A stretch of DNA of 64,000 nt, taken from contig CM121342.1 in NCBI GenBank assembly GCA_051530055.1, positions 4,960,001 to 5,024,000 on the forward strand, given 5' to 3'. This document shows, one piece after another, positions 12,701 through 23,312 of the stretch (position 1 is its first letter; each line of letters begins with the position of its first letter). The position numbers and the translations under genes were made by a program. This DNA comes from Neoechinorhynchus agilis. Taxonomy: Eukaryota; Acanthocephala. The notes under the pieces are model-generated. The model did not search any database. It worked only from the letters and a program-made list of their open reading frames with translations, and was not told where the DNA came from.

Positions 12701-14651
12701 TTTTCCCGAGCAATCGGACGACTACATTAACGCCAACTATATCGATGGATTTTTGAAACCAAGGACCTATATAGCCACACAAGGGCCTCTTCGTAGCACA
12801 AGAAATGATTTTTGGAGGATGATCTGGCAAGAAAAGAGTCCTGCTATCGTAATGCTTACCAAATGCGAGGAGCGAAATCGCCACAAATGTGACCAGTATT
12901 GGCCTCAACGAAAATCGCAAGTGGATACCTACGGTGATATCCAAGTTCAACTCGTTGAATCTCAAGATTTTTCTTCATTTTCTCTGAGATGTTTGAAATT
13001 GATTCGTAATGACGAGAATCCACATACGGTTCTTCATTTTCAATTTACTGCTTGGCCGGATCATGGCGTTCCTCCTCAATGTACAACTTTTCTTATGTTC
13101 TGTCAAAGGGTCCGACAGTTAACTGGAGGAATCGTATCTGCACCTCTCGTCGTCCATTGCAGTGCAGGAGTTGGGAGAACTGGTTGTTTTATCGTAGTTC
13201 ATAATCTGATGCTAAAACTCGAATGTGACATCAATACATTTGTATCGCCCATCATTATTGATATTTGTGCTTATGTTACAAAAATTAGAGGGCAAAGGAA
13301 TTATATGGTCCAAACTGATCAACAATATGCTTTTATATACGATTCGATTTCCGAACTTGTTCAATATGGAGGCCAAATGAACCAATGTGTTGAAGCGAAG
13401 GATATGTTCGCCTATGTTCATTCCCTTATTGACAATACGTCGCAATCGATTGTCCACGAACACTTAAACAATCATTCCATCAGTCACATGGAGTTGGAAT
13501 TCAAACGACTGGCTTGCGACAAAGCATCACCTGAAAAGGTTTTCACCGCTACGCTCGAATCAAATCGCTTTAAAAATCGCCTGGTCAATATTTTACCATT
13601 CGAATGGAACCGATTTGTGTTAAATCCACCTATTCGCATTGTTAGCAATCTTACGGGTCTTGCCGAGACTTCGGATTATATCAATGCTAGTCTAATCGAT
13701 GTGAGTACTTTTGTTTATGATTTTATCTTGGTTTTTTTGGTATCGCAAATGTTACCTTTTCTTTTAACTTCCCTATTCGGCAACTAGTTTCTTCATAAGC
13801 TTAACTCGGTTCAATTTCTTAACATTATCTGTTCATCTCGATCCTAAATGCGCGTTTAAGAGAACTATTTTTGTTTGTGAAGATTGTGCTTCTAAAATTT
13901 CAGAACCTTAACCAACAGTTTTACGATTTAGAGTTATGAGCGAAAGCATGCATACATCGCCGCTCAGGGTCCTCTAACGAACACGATTACGGAATTCTGG
14001 ATGATGATTTGGCAGTCAGAGTGTTCGATTGTAGTTATGCTTACGAAACTCGTGGAAATGGGAAAGGTAAGACGGTTTTTTAGGTTTACGCGAATAGCTT
14101 TTCTTTTAACACAAAACTCTAGGAACGTTGCGCTCAATATTGGCCACAACAGGGATTCGCTGAATTTTCTCATCTAAGGATAGACAGTATTGCTCATTAC
14201 AAGTTGAGAGATTACACAGTGAGTGAGTTCAAATTGACTCACATACCTGAAGGAAAGACGCGAACAATACGTCAATTTCGATACGAGAAATGGCCGGATC
14301 AGGGCGTTCCTGGCGATGTGACTGCATTCCTTGACTTCATAGGCCAAATTCATCAAACTAAAAAGCAATTCGGTCTTGACAATGACCCGATTGTCGCTCA
14401 TTGCAGGTACGTTTATGTTTTCCTCCTTTTCCCTAAGAATTCCTTGTAGTGCCGGCGTGGCCCAAACCGGAATATTTATCGCGATCAGTATCTGTATCGA
14501 GCGATTAAAACTAGAGAATGTTGTAGATGTTTTTATGGCCGTTCGGATGTTAAGGAGTCAGCGTGTTGCCATGGTTCAGACCGAAGACCAATATCAATTT
14601 TGCTATAGGGCAGTCTTACAGTACGTCGGATGTATTCTAGGAGATACATGA
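3790..14651 (+). CDS. LAR-type (R2A) receptor protein tyrosine phosphatase, long form
   Basis: Transmembrane phosphatase of the LAR/PTP-3 class, which acts in axon guidance and synapse formation. Exons by phase-consistent GT/AG: 3790-3841, 3889-4233, 4284-4697, 5271-5399, 5453-5596, 5976-6154, 6202-6405, 6465-6930, 9089-9469, 10451-12116, 12212-13700, 13932-14066, 14123-14406, 14450-14651. They join without a stop into about 2029 residues. The start gives a signal peptide ([14 protein letters not shown]). Three Ig-like domains follow (3889-5596; the DAGTYMCEA motif is in the second), then several FN3 domains (5976-12000) and one TM helix (12046-12112). PTP D1 has KNRY, WPDHGVP and [10 protein letters not shown] (13155-13184), all as in active enzymes. 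D2 has WPDQGVP but [10 protein letters not shown], so its P-loop Arg is Gln. The 2.2-kb intron at 6931-9088 is unusually long for this gene. The class assignment rests on domain order; the exact ortholog is inferred. Confidence 0.85.
4913..5021. repeat. Foldback inverted repeat in a phosphatase intron
   Basis: The arm at 4913-4956 (GCGATTCACACCCAGAGAAT onward) is the imperfect reverse complement of 4978-5021, with about 21 bases between. The inner edge carries the TTCGAAATATTAC motif shared with the other foldbacks of this window. It lies in the intron between the second and third Ig exons. Confidence 0.7.
6931..9088 (+). other. Long intron of the phosphatase gene, no supported exon
   Basis: Bounded by a GT donor after 6930 and the AG at 9087-9088, both phase 1. 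Contents include a run of C at 7061-7070, a CAA microsatellite near 7768-7791, and imperfect repeats at about 8560-8790 (several copies around TCTTTACCGGAYGAA, some inverted). Open frames at 7866-8066 and 8853-9308 do not resemble Ig or FN3 domains, and the second overlaps the next exon in another frame. Confidence 0.55.
9809..10196 (+). other. Candidate alternative first exon of the phosphatase (short form)
   Basis: The exon opens with ATG and a signal-peptide-like stretch ([18 protein letters not shown]), followed by an FN3-like domain with a polybasic loop (RRSRRRKR) and the typical LxPxxxYRIQL strand. It ends in phase 1 at 10196/GT. The preceding exon (ends 9469) is also phase 1 and the next exon (10451) accepts phase 1, so the long form can skip this exon cleanly. 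A short form would join 9809-10196 to 10451 onward, giving about 1387 residues without the Ig domains. C. elegans PTP-3 is known to have long and short forms of this kind. An alternative is internal use through the AG at 9820-9821, which would put a hydrophobic stretch in mid-ectodomain. Confidence 0.6.
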
Positions 14652-15738
14652 TCAATAATACTATTAAAATGTTAATTGTGCCCTTGATTTCAATAATGTA
14701 TAAATTATCATCATCATCATTGAACCTTTTTTGTTTCGGTCTAATGCGAACTTTGTGTGTGTGTTTAATTGTGAACGATCACACAAAACAATGAACTTTT
14801 GTTTTCTCTACTCTCTCTGTGTGTCTCTGTAGACGATCGACCTTTAGAAGAAAACAAATTTTAGTTCAACCCAAGAGTTTTCGTCAAACGCATGAACGTC
14901 TTGTCATCATGAACAAATGATTTTATGGAAAAGAGCAAAACACAGAAGTTCATTGGAGTTTTTGAGTAGCGCATGTTCCAAAACGATTTCTATCGACGAA
15001 TTTCCCACGAGAATCCCTCAAAGAACTTCGATTTTTTAACGCACTGTATTGTTGCTTTAAACCGAGAAAAAAGTCTAAAAAAGATCCATTAAGAACCTCT
15101 TTTACTACGAAGCTTTTAGTCACTGTCGGGGCACAAATTAGTTCCCATTTTAAATTTTTAAAAGCTTCTTTTAAAGCATCCAATCACACATAATCTCATA
15201 TCGACCTTCCTGTTTTGCATCCCAAAATCGCGCGCGCGCGTGATATTTTTCCTAAATATCGAGTAAATTGTCTTTGAAATAGCGGAGGCCATTTCGTTGC
15301 TCGCGTCCGTGTCCATACTCTCCCCGTGGCAAAATTAAATCATCCGAGTACAATTTCCGACTTAATTTCCTAAAAGGATCCTCCATTTAATCACATATTC
15401 AGTCCACCACCCATTTTGCGGCACTTTTGTCGTACTTATCTCTCTTCTTCGCCTTTTTTCGTCTATGTGACATACTACGATCTTCTGTCTCAGCTACAAC
15501 AACCGAGAAAAGCTTCCTCTCTCTTTTCCATGTGGAGTGCACCAACTCCACACGTCACCTTAAAGAAAAAGGAGGAGGAATAACATTGAATACCGAAAAT
15601 AATCGCAAGTATCAGTAACCTTCAATTTTGAAATATAACCTTTTACAAGCACTCAAATCAATCTGGATTTTTCCGACGACAAAAACTCCCTTTTCCCCCA
15701 AATCTGAGCGACGAGTCCTTATTATTTGTCTTTTATAG
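14652..15738. other. Intergenic and 5' region of the GPCR gene
   Basis: No gene recognised. There is a short ATC run near 14707, a GT-rich patch near 14753 and a CG run near 15229. A credible acceptor (CTTTTATAG) at 15738 suggests that an upstream non-coding exon of the GPCR gene may lie here. Confidence 0.45.
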
Positions 15739-15852
15739 GATTTAACAAGCTCGAAGGATCGCTTTGTGGCCGAGAACGCTGTTTACCTTCGTACCCTAAA
15801 CATAATCTCACTCATCATAGACAATCATCATCATCACCATCCAGTAGCTCAA

Positions 15853-18204
15853 ATGGCACCTTCGCAAGTGGCAACGTCGGTCACTATCATAAATAGTGGA
15901 TCGAATCGGACCATTGGAATCAAATCCAACGCTGCTGCTGCTGCTGCTGCCATCACAACAACAACAACCCGTACCGCATTCGACTATGTCGATCCAACCT
16001 ACGTTATAACAATGATCATCTACATCCTCATGATTGTGATCACTTCAGTGGGAAACCTTACTGTCATTATAGCAATTGGGCTAGTCAAGAAACTAAAAAC
16101 CCCTTCAAACACACTCGTGATGAATTTGGCTCTTAGTGACTTCCTAGTGGGCACTATAGTGATGCCCTTAGCATTGGTCAACGGCGCATTCGGAGGTAAA
16201 TGGATCTTAGGTCCGTATCTTTGCGATTTTTGGACCACCATCGATGTACTCGTCTGTACTGCAAGCATCCTGAATTTCCTAGCCATTTCAATCGATCGCT
16301 ATCTAATCATCGCTCATCCATTGACGTACGCTAGAAAACGGACATTCCGTCTTATGCTCACATTCATCGTAGTCGTTTGGATCCTTAGTCTACTCATATC
16401 CACATCACCAATGTTTGGATGGGGACTACCTTCCAGCAATCTTCCTTACTGTATTGTAAATCAATCACTCTCCTATCAAATATTCGCTACTTTACTATCG
16501 TTCTATGTTCCGCTCAGTCTTGTCATCATCCTTTATGTTCACATTTTCCGTATCGCTGATAAAACAGCCAAGCGAGAACGCGAGAGCCTCGCTGGAACTT
16601 ATGAGGCATATTTCGCTATCAACACCGCTGGATCACTTAAAGGAGCCTTGTCATCAAAATGGTCTCGAAAATAAGGGTGAACTATACGAGTTTTAGAAGT
16701 GATAATTCTAAGTGATGTCCTTATCCCAGATTCCATCAATGGCCCCTGTAGTATTTGCCCTTTCTGAATCACTCGCCCCGGTAAACAAAAAATAGCTTTC
16801 AACTTTGTTGTTGTTGCTACAATAACCATCGTTTTTAATACCTTGGCTGAAAATTCTACAGAGCTTGGTTCAACGGCATCAGTTGTCTCAATGGCCCTGG
16901 AACATTTGCTCTTTCTGAATCTATCACTCTCTCTTGTAAACAAAAAAATAGCTTTCAACTTTGTTGTTGTTTTTGTTGCTGAGACGACAACAATCTTTTT
17001 TTTTAACCGTGGCTATAAATTCTGCAGTGCGTGGTTCAGCGGCATCAATTGTCTCAACGGCCCTACACTGAATCGCTCACACGTTGATAAACAAAAAAAT
17101 AGCTTCCAACTTTGTTGTTGTTTTTGTTGTTGCAGCGACAACAACCATCGTTTTTCAAAACCTTGGCTAAAAATTCTGCAGAGCTTGGTTCGACGGCATC
17201 AATTGTCTCAGCGGCCCTACACTGAATCGCTCACACGTTGATAAACAAAAAAAAATAGCTTCCTACTTTGTTGTTGTTTTTGTTGTTGCGACGACTACAA
17301 TCTTTTTTTGTGAACCTCGGCTAAAAATTCTGCAGTGCGTGGTTCGATGGCATCAATTGTCTCAACGGCCCTACACTGAATCTATCACTCTCTCTGGTAA
17401 ACAAAAAATAGCTTCCAACTTTGATGTTGTTTTTGTTGTTGCGGCGACAACAACCATCGTTTTTCAAAACCTTGGCTAAAAATTCTACAATGCTTCGTTC
17501 GACGGCATCAATTGTCTCAATGGCGCGAGACTAGAAAATATGTTTTTAGATCTATCAAGTAGACATATCGCATTTTTATATTAATTTTCCTCTTGAGCGT
17601 CATAGAACTTGTAGACGAGTGACTTCATGACAAGGTCTGTAAAGTTAGGGGCGATACGATTCATGAGACCGAGGAAGAGGAGACTCATTCGCTGGACTAT
17701 GAGGAAAATGAGCCGTCTCCGCATTCAGGAGAGGATCAGAACGATGTGGAATGTGAGGTGTTGAATGAAGAACCGACACCAAAGGAGCGTTTATTTTCCA
17801 TTTTCATTCCGGAAAAGAAACGGAGATCACGAAGGTCAAGAAGCCGCCGTTCAATTGCATCACGATGGCGTAGCACTGGTTATAATCAAAAAGCGATCAT
17901 AACACTCGGCGTTGTACTTGGATGCTTTTGCATTTGTTGGTTTCCGTTTTTTATAAATGCTTTGGTGAAACCGGCATACAAGCATTTACGAGGTAAAGAC
18001 ATAAGCTCTCCCGTTTGGTTAGATCCTTTTCTTTTGTGGCTTGGATATTTAAGTCCTCTTCTAAATCCCATTATCTACTCGTTCTTTAACAAGGAATTCA
18101 GGAGACCCTTCAAGGAAGTCCTTTTGTGCCGATGTAAAGGACTGAATACCCGAATGAACAGATATGTTTACTCTAGACAATTCGGAAATACACAAAGCAT
18201 ATGA
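15853..18204 (+). CDS. Biogenic amine GPCR, 5-HT7-like serotonin receptor
   Basis: Seven-helix class A receptor, probably for serotonin and Gs-coupled by family. The frame is open from 15739 after an AG, but the first ATG is at 15853. The N-terminus has an N-glycosylation site (NRT) and Ala and Thr runs. Exon 1 (to about 16660) covers TM1-5. It has the amine-binding Asp in TM3 (TTIDVLVCTAS), DRY followed by LIIAHPLTY, GGKWILG before TM3 and FGW in TM4. The last exon (from about 17640) has a basic RRSRSRRS loop, TM6 CWFPFF and TM7 NPIIYSFFNKEF. The tail RRPFKEVLLCRCKGLNTRM closely parallels 5-HT7 RKPFQEILYFRCSSLNTMM. The donor after TM5 and the acceptor before TM6 are uncertain. The subtype rests on motif similarity, and an octopamine or 5-HT1 type is less likely. 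Confidence 0.8.
16731..17525. repeat. Tandem repeat of ~150-165 bp in the GPCR intron, about 5 copies
   Basis: Each unit runs from GGCATCAATTGTCTCAACGG through TAAACAAAAAATAGCTT, a TTGTTGTT stretch and CGACAACAACCATCG to TTCTGCAGAGCTTGGTTCGA. Copies begin near 16731, 16879, 17045, 17201 and 17351, with a partial copy near 17509. The copies are clearly diverged, so the array is not recent. It occupies most of the intron that splits the third intracellular loop. Confidence 0.8.
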
Positions 18205-18714
18205 AATGTATGGATAACGTGGTGATCGATCGCCGTTCACTTCACAGTTGATTGATACTGCACCGTAAATGAAAGAGAGAGAACAAAAACCTTACTTGTG
18301 AATTTTATAAAGATAACTGTTTAACCGATTTAACTTTTCAATCCTTAATTATACGATATGAACATACACACACACAAAATCATTCAGTTTAGCTCAAGAG
18401 CATAACGATAAAAATCCTTGTACTGTGCAGTGAAATCAAACTCTACTGGTAATTATGATATGTCAAACCTTTTAGTTATGCTTCCAGTTCATTTTCGAAC
18501 AAGTCCCACGGTCTTACAAATCAGTCGGAATATGAACAGCCTCTCCGCTTAGTATTCGAGTTGAACTTTCCAACAACGTTAAGAACACAAAAACTCATTG
18601 AAACTTCTTACGAGTGTCCCGAATCACAAATCTGAATTGGATTTTGCAATGCCGACAACCTCGCCAAATGAAGTCTTCATGAACAACCGCTAAGTAGAGA
18701 AAATTCGGCGATGT
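18205..18714. other. 3' flank of the GPCR gene
   Basis: No gene recognised; short CA repeat near 18367. It probably includes the 3' UTR of the receptor gene, but I see no AATAAA close to the stop. Confidence 0.4.
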
Positions 18715-20775
18715 GGTTATAATAATCCCCGGATAGAAGATATTTCATTAACTTGACAATATGCCTTATCCGGGGATTATGATCACAACTTCTCTGATTC
18801 TATTATCCCGAATGATTTTCTCTCGATGACCTAAATGAGATATTTCGAAGGGAAGCTTCTCGACTTTAAAACAATGACGTACAAGGCGAGACTTTCCCTT
18901 CGAAATATCTCATTTAGGTCATCGAGAGAAAATCATTCGGGATAATAGAATCAGAGAAGTTGTGATCATAATCCCCGGATAAGGCATATTGTCAAGTTAA
19001 TGAAATATTTTCTATCCGGAGATTATGATAACAATAACGCGAACTCCATCAAGCGAAGGATTTTCTCTCTCTCTCGGTGGTTTCGATCAGATATTTCGAA
19101 GTGAAAGTTTCGCTTTGTACGTCATTGTTTTAAAGTCGAGAAGCTTCCCTTCGAAATATCTCATTTAAGTCATCGAGAGAAAACCCTTTGGTATGATGGA
19201 GTTCGCGTTGTGGTTCTCATAATCCCCGGGTAAAGTATTTTATCATTGAAATTAAATATTTTCTATCCGGGGTTATGATAACCACAACGCGAACTCTATC
19301 ATACCAAAGGATTTTCTCTCGGCGATTTCGATCAGATATTTCAAAGGGAAAGTTTCGCTTTGTACGTCATTGTTTTAAAGTCGAGAAGCTTCCCTTCGAA
19401 ATATCTCATTTAAGTCATCGAGAGAAAACCCTTTGGTATGATGGAGTTCGCGTTGTGGTTCTCATAATCCCCGGGTAAAGTATTTTATCATTGAAATTAA
19501 ATATTTTCTATCCGGGGTTATGATAACCACAACGCGAACTCTATAATACCAAAGGATTTTCTCTCGGCGATTTCGATCAGATATTTCAAAGGAAAGTTTC
19601 GCTTTGTACGTCATTGTTTTAAAGTCGAGAAGCTTCCTTCGAAATATCTCATTTAAGTCATCGAGAGAAAACCCTTTGGTATGATGGAGTTCGCGTTGTG
19701 GTTCTCATAATCCCCGGGTAAAGTATTTTATCATTGAAATTAAATATTTTCTATCCGGGGTTATGATAACCACAACGCGAACTCTATCATACCAAAGGAT
19801 TTTCTCTCGGTGGTTTGATGGTATATTTCGAAGGGAAGCTTGTCGACTTTAAAACAATGACGTACAAAGCGAAACTTTCCCTTCGGAATATCTGATCGAA
19901 ATCATCGAGAGAAAACCCTTTGGTATGATAGAGTTCGCGTTGTGGTTCTCATAATCCCAGGATAGAAAATATTTAATTTCAATGATAAAATACTTTACCC
20001 GGGGATTATGAGAACCACAACGCGAACTCTATTATCCCGAATGATTTTCTCTCGATGAATTAAATGATATATTTCGAAGGGAAGCTTCTCGACTTTAAAA
20101 CAATGACGTACAAAGCGAAACTTTCCCTTCGGAATATCTGATCGAAATCATCGAGAGAAAACCCTTTGGTATGATGGAGTTCGCGTTGTGGTTATCATAA
20201 TCCCAGGATAGAAAATATTTAATTTCAATGATAAAATACTTTACCCGGGGATTATGAGAACCACAACGCGAACTCCATCATACCAAAGGGTTTTCTCTCG
20301 ATGAATTAAATGATATATTTCGAAGGGAAGCTTCTCGACTTTAAAACAATGACGTACAAGGCGAGACTTTCCCTTCGAAATATCTGATCGAAATCATCGA
20401 GAGAAAACCCTTTGGTATGATGGAGTTCGCGTTGTGGTTCTCATAATCCCAGGATAGAAAATATTTAATTTCAATGATAAAATACTTTACCCGGGGATTA
20501 TGAGAACCACAACGCGAACTCTATTATCCCGAATGATTTTCTCTCGATGAATTAAATGAGATATTTCGAAGGGAAGCTTCTCGACTTTAAAACAATGACG
20601 TACAAGGCGAGACTTTCCCTTCGAAATATCTCATTTAAGTCATCGAGAGAAAACCCTTTGGTTTGAAAGAGTTCGCGTTATGGTTCTCATAATCCCCGGG
20701 TTAAGTATTTTATCACTGAAATTAAATATTTTCTATCCGGGGATTATGATAACCACAAAGCGAACTCTATCAAAC
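18715..20775. repeat. Tandem array of ~245-bp palindromic modules, 8 copies with orientation switches
   Basis: Each module holds two near-palindromes. One has arms ATAATCCCCGG...CCGGGGATTAT around an AT-rich centre. The other has arms GATATTTCGAAGGGAA...TTCCCTTCGAAATATC around an asymmetric loop containing CAATGACGTACAA. That loop marks orientation: forward near 18876, reverse near 19116, 19359 and 19603, then forward near 19855, 20101, 20349 and 20597. Spacing is 240-252 bases. The linker ACCACAACGCGAACTC recurs between modules. Copies are very similar to each other, so the array looks recent. No coding potential is supported. Confidence 0.85.
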
Positions 20776-21632
20776 CGAAGACGTTTGCTGTCAAAATTCT
20801 GCGAAGAAAGAATTTATGAAGATCGACGATTGACTTCAAGAAACACTCGTCATTTTTGCCGAGATTTGGGCGATCTAAATTATCGATTAAAAACGGTTCG
20901 GAATGAACGAGATAAAAGCACGGCATATAGAATTCGGGCTATTTTGGCAATCCAAAATTTCTTGAGATTCTTCCGTGCTATTTCGTCATGAGTGCAATGA
21001 TCGATGAAAACGTCATTGTGGCCGTTTTCCCATTAATTCCAAACTAAAGAATCGCACTTGTTTTCCTTCACATTTTTCAAGAGGATTCTAAAGTTTAATG
21101 AGTTTGCAGGCAGCGTTCAAATCATTTAGGAATTATAGAATTTTTTAAGAATCCTTCGTTGGGATTCTAGTGGATAGCTGAACGTTTTGTGTACTTTAAT
21201 TTCACAATGGACAAAGCGACGAAGTATTAGAAAAAAGGTTTATTATTTAAAGTTCACATCGGTTTAGAACCTAAAAAGTTACCGTATAGGAACTTTTTTT
21301 TCTCCATTTTAATAGTTATTTTTGAAGATTAAACATTTCAAATTGGGGTTGTTTTATATGGCGTCGAGGGATTTGAAACGATGATTTTTATAATTTTGGT
21401 GAAAATACTGCCCCGGTAACAGATTATTTGATTTATTTTGGGAAATATTTCGCGAGGAGGTAGCCTCGCTTTATCAGTCATGTCCACGGGATCGCCAAGC
21501 CCGAAGTTCGCCGCTAGAACTCACTGATTTTAGCATTGATTTTTAACGCGTCGGCGGCTGAAAGTTTCAAGCTAAAATTAGCTTTATTTCCTTCCATTTT
21601 GTTGGACACAGCGATGTGTAAGGCCTAGAAAA
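20776..21632. other. Spacer with half of a foldback element
   Basis: No gene supported. At 21441-21481 lies GGAAATATTTCGCGAGGAGG and then a short hairpin, resembling one arm and loop of the foldback family seen at 53654 and 37620. The open frame 20680-20991 starts inside the palindromic array and has no recognisable domain. Confidence 0.4.
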
Positions 21633-22062
21633 ACAAGACGTCTTTTTAAGTGCCACCAAAATCCACTCGAAGATTTAAAGGTCTTTTGATGATTGGAAAT
21701 TGCCGATTGTTTTCCGAAAACAAGACGTCTTTTTAAGTGCCACCAAAACCCACTCGAAGATTTAAAGGTCTTTTGATGATTGGAAATTGCCGATTGTTTT
21801 CCGAAAACAAGGCGTCTTTTTAAGTGCCACCAAAATCCACTCGAAGATTTAAAGGTCTTTTGATGATTGGAAATTGCCGATTGTTTTCTGAAAACAAGAC
21901 GTCTTTTTAAGTGCCACCAAAATCCACTCGAAGATTTAAAGGTCTTTTGATGATTGGAAATTGCCGATTGTTTTCCGAAAACAAGACGTCTTTTTAAGTG
22001 CCACCAAAATCCACTCGAAGATTTAAAGGTCTTTTGATGATTGGAAATTGCCGATTGTTTTC
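21633..22062. repeat. 87-bp tandem repeat, 5 copies
   Basis: The unit is about 87 bases (ACAAGACGTCTTTTTAAGTG ... GATTGGAAATTGCCGATTGT), nearly identical between copies. Because 87 is a multiple of 3, the reverse strand is open across the whole array (21584-22072, 29-residue repeat beginning KQSAISNHQKTF). I regard that as a by-product of period and not as evidence for a protein. The last unit runs into the hairpin at 22050-22180. Confidence 0.85.
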
Positions 22063-22180
22063 GGGGAGGCACACAATCTTATACTCCTTTTTCTATCGAG
22101 ATTGTTGCTTGTAAGTTTCTAAATATGACAAGCAACCTCGATCAAAAAACCCGTATAAGATTGTGCCGAAAACAATCGGC
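22050..22180. mobile_element. Foldback hairpin element, MITE-like
   Basis: The left arm starts GCCGATTGTTTTCGG (22050-22064) and continues with CACAATCTTATAC and GAGATTGTTGCTTG. The right arm (about 22130-22180) carries CAAGCAACCTCGATC, GTATAAGATTGTGC and CGAAAACAATCGGC. The arms are about 55 bases with small mismatches around a loop of about 17 bases. The outer end equals the junction of the neighbouring 87-bp units. Confidence 0.7.
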
Positions 22181-23312
22181 AATTTTAAAAATGAAATCAT
22201 TTCAAATTTCTTTGATAGTTTTACACCAGTTCCTGTGGCCCTGATTATGGAAGCTATCGAAATTAGACGTTTAATTTGGATACACAGTCGACATCGACTA
22301 CAATTTATCATTATAAAAAATAGTGCTACTCATTTTGATGGATTCTAGCCTATAAACAATCATGGAACTCGGATTCTGGCGCATTTAACGTCCTGGAAAA
22401 CGTGGAAATTATTCAATCCCGGGGGAAACTAAAAAAAGAAGGTATCCTTTTCCATCAAGATGTAATAATCATAATCCCTCCGGATAAAACATATTCTATC
22501 AATTTTGGATTTATTAAGTATCGGCTTTGTAGTTTTCCTTATTTGTATCAGAAACCGATGAAGGGATTTAATAAATCTAAAATTGATAGAACCAACTTTC
22601 GAGTTTTAAGAATATTTTATTACTTTGAGAATTACATTCGGAGTAATCTAATTTTGGTCTTCGTTGAGCTGTCATAAACCCGAGAATTAAACATTAAGTA
22701 TTTAATTAAATATTTCGGAACCTGAGTTCCCTCTTTAGTAAAATAATTTTTTGAGTGTCCGAAATATTTAATTAAATACTTAATGTTTAATTCTCGGAGT
22801 TATGACAGCTCACCGAATTGAGATTTTTCTACAAAGAAAGCCTCAACTTTTTTTCTGGTTTCTTAAGATTAGGACGAAAATGAAATTTGGGTTTATTTAC
22901 CCGAAGAATTGTTTAAGAGGAATTTTTGTAGAAGCAATCGATGAAGCATAGTATCGATTGTTTAAAGCGGGTTTTTTTTCAGAAGCATTGAAAACTAGGC
23001 TTAATTGCGTTTGCACCAAAATGGTCGTGGCACTTTGGGGCATTAAGTTCACCAATAATTTATTTCCACTACTTCGTAACTTTCAAACAATGACAAACCG
23101 TGTTGGAAATGTGGGAATTATCGGACGAGTGAAATATCGGTTCGAGTTAAGACAAAATCACCAAAGTATCTTTTCCCCTAGAGAAAAATGTTTTTTTTGT
23201 TGCGAACCTAACTATGTAGTTAGATAAGTTTCAAAACTGATTTTGGCATCCACAATGGCTAGGTTTATAATGTTTAGAAGCTTGATTTTTACGCTTTCGA
23301 TGATATTATAAG
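22181..23312. other. Spacer before the GAS2-like gene
   Basis: Contains the inverted repeat at 22661-22816. Near 22470 is a half-motif (ATAATCCCTCCGGATAAA) like the arms of the 18.7-kb array. Open frames 22402-22677 and 22958-23227 match no family I know. Confidence 0.4.
22661..22816. repeat. Inverted repeat with ~59-bp arms
   Basis: Left arm 22661-22719 and right arm 22758-22816 are reverse complements over GAGCTGTCATAA, GAGAATTAAACATTAAGT and TTAATTAAATATTTCGGA, with a 38-base loop. The inner edge (ATATTTCGGA/TCCGAAATAT) resembles that of the other foldbacks here. Confidence 0.8.

Noticed and set aside
18715-20775. CRISPR-like or phage-like repeat array
   Set aside because: Modules are tandem palindromes without unique spacers, in intron-bearing animal DNA.
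21584-22072. 162-codon reverse-strand frame with a 29-residue repeat as a protein
   Set aside because: Fully explained by an 87-bp tandem repeat whose period is a multiple of three; no flanking coding signal.
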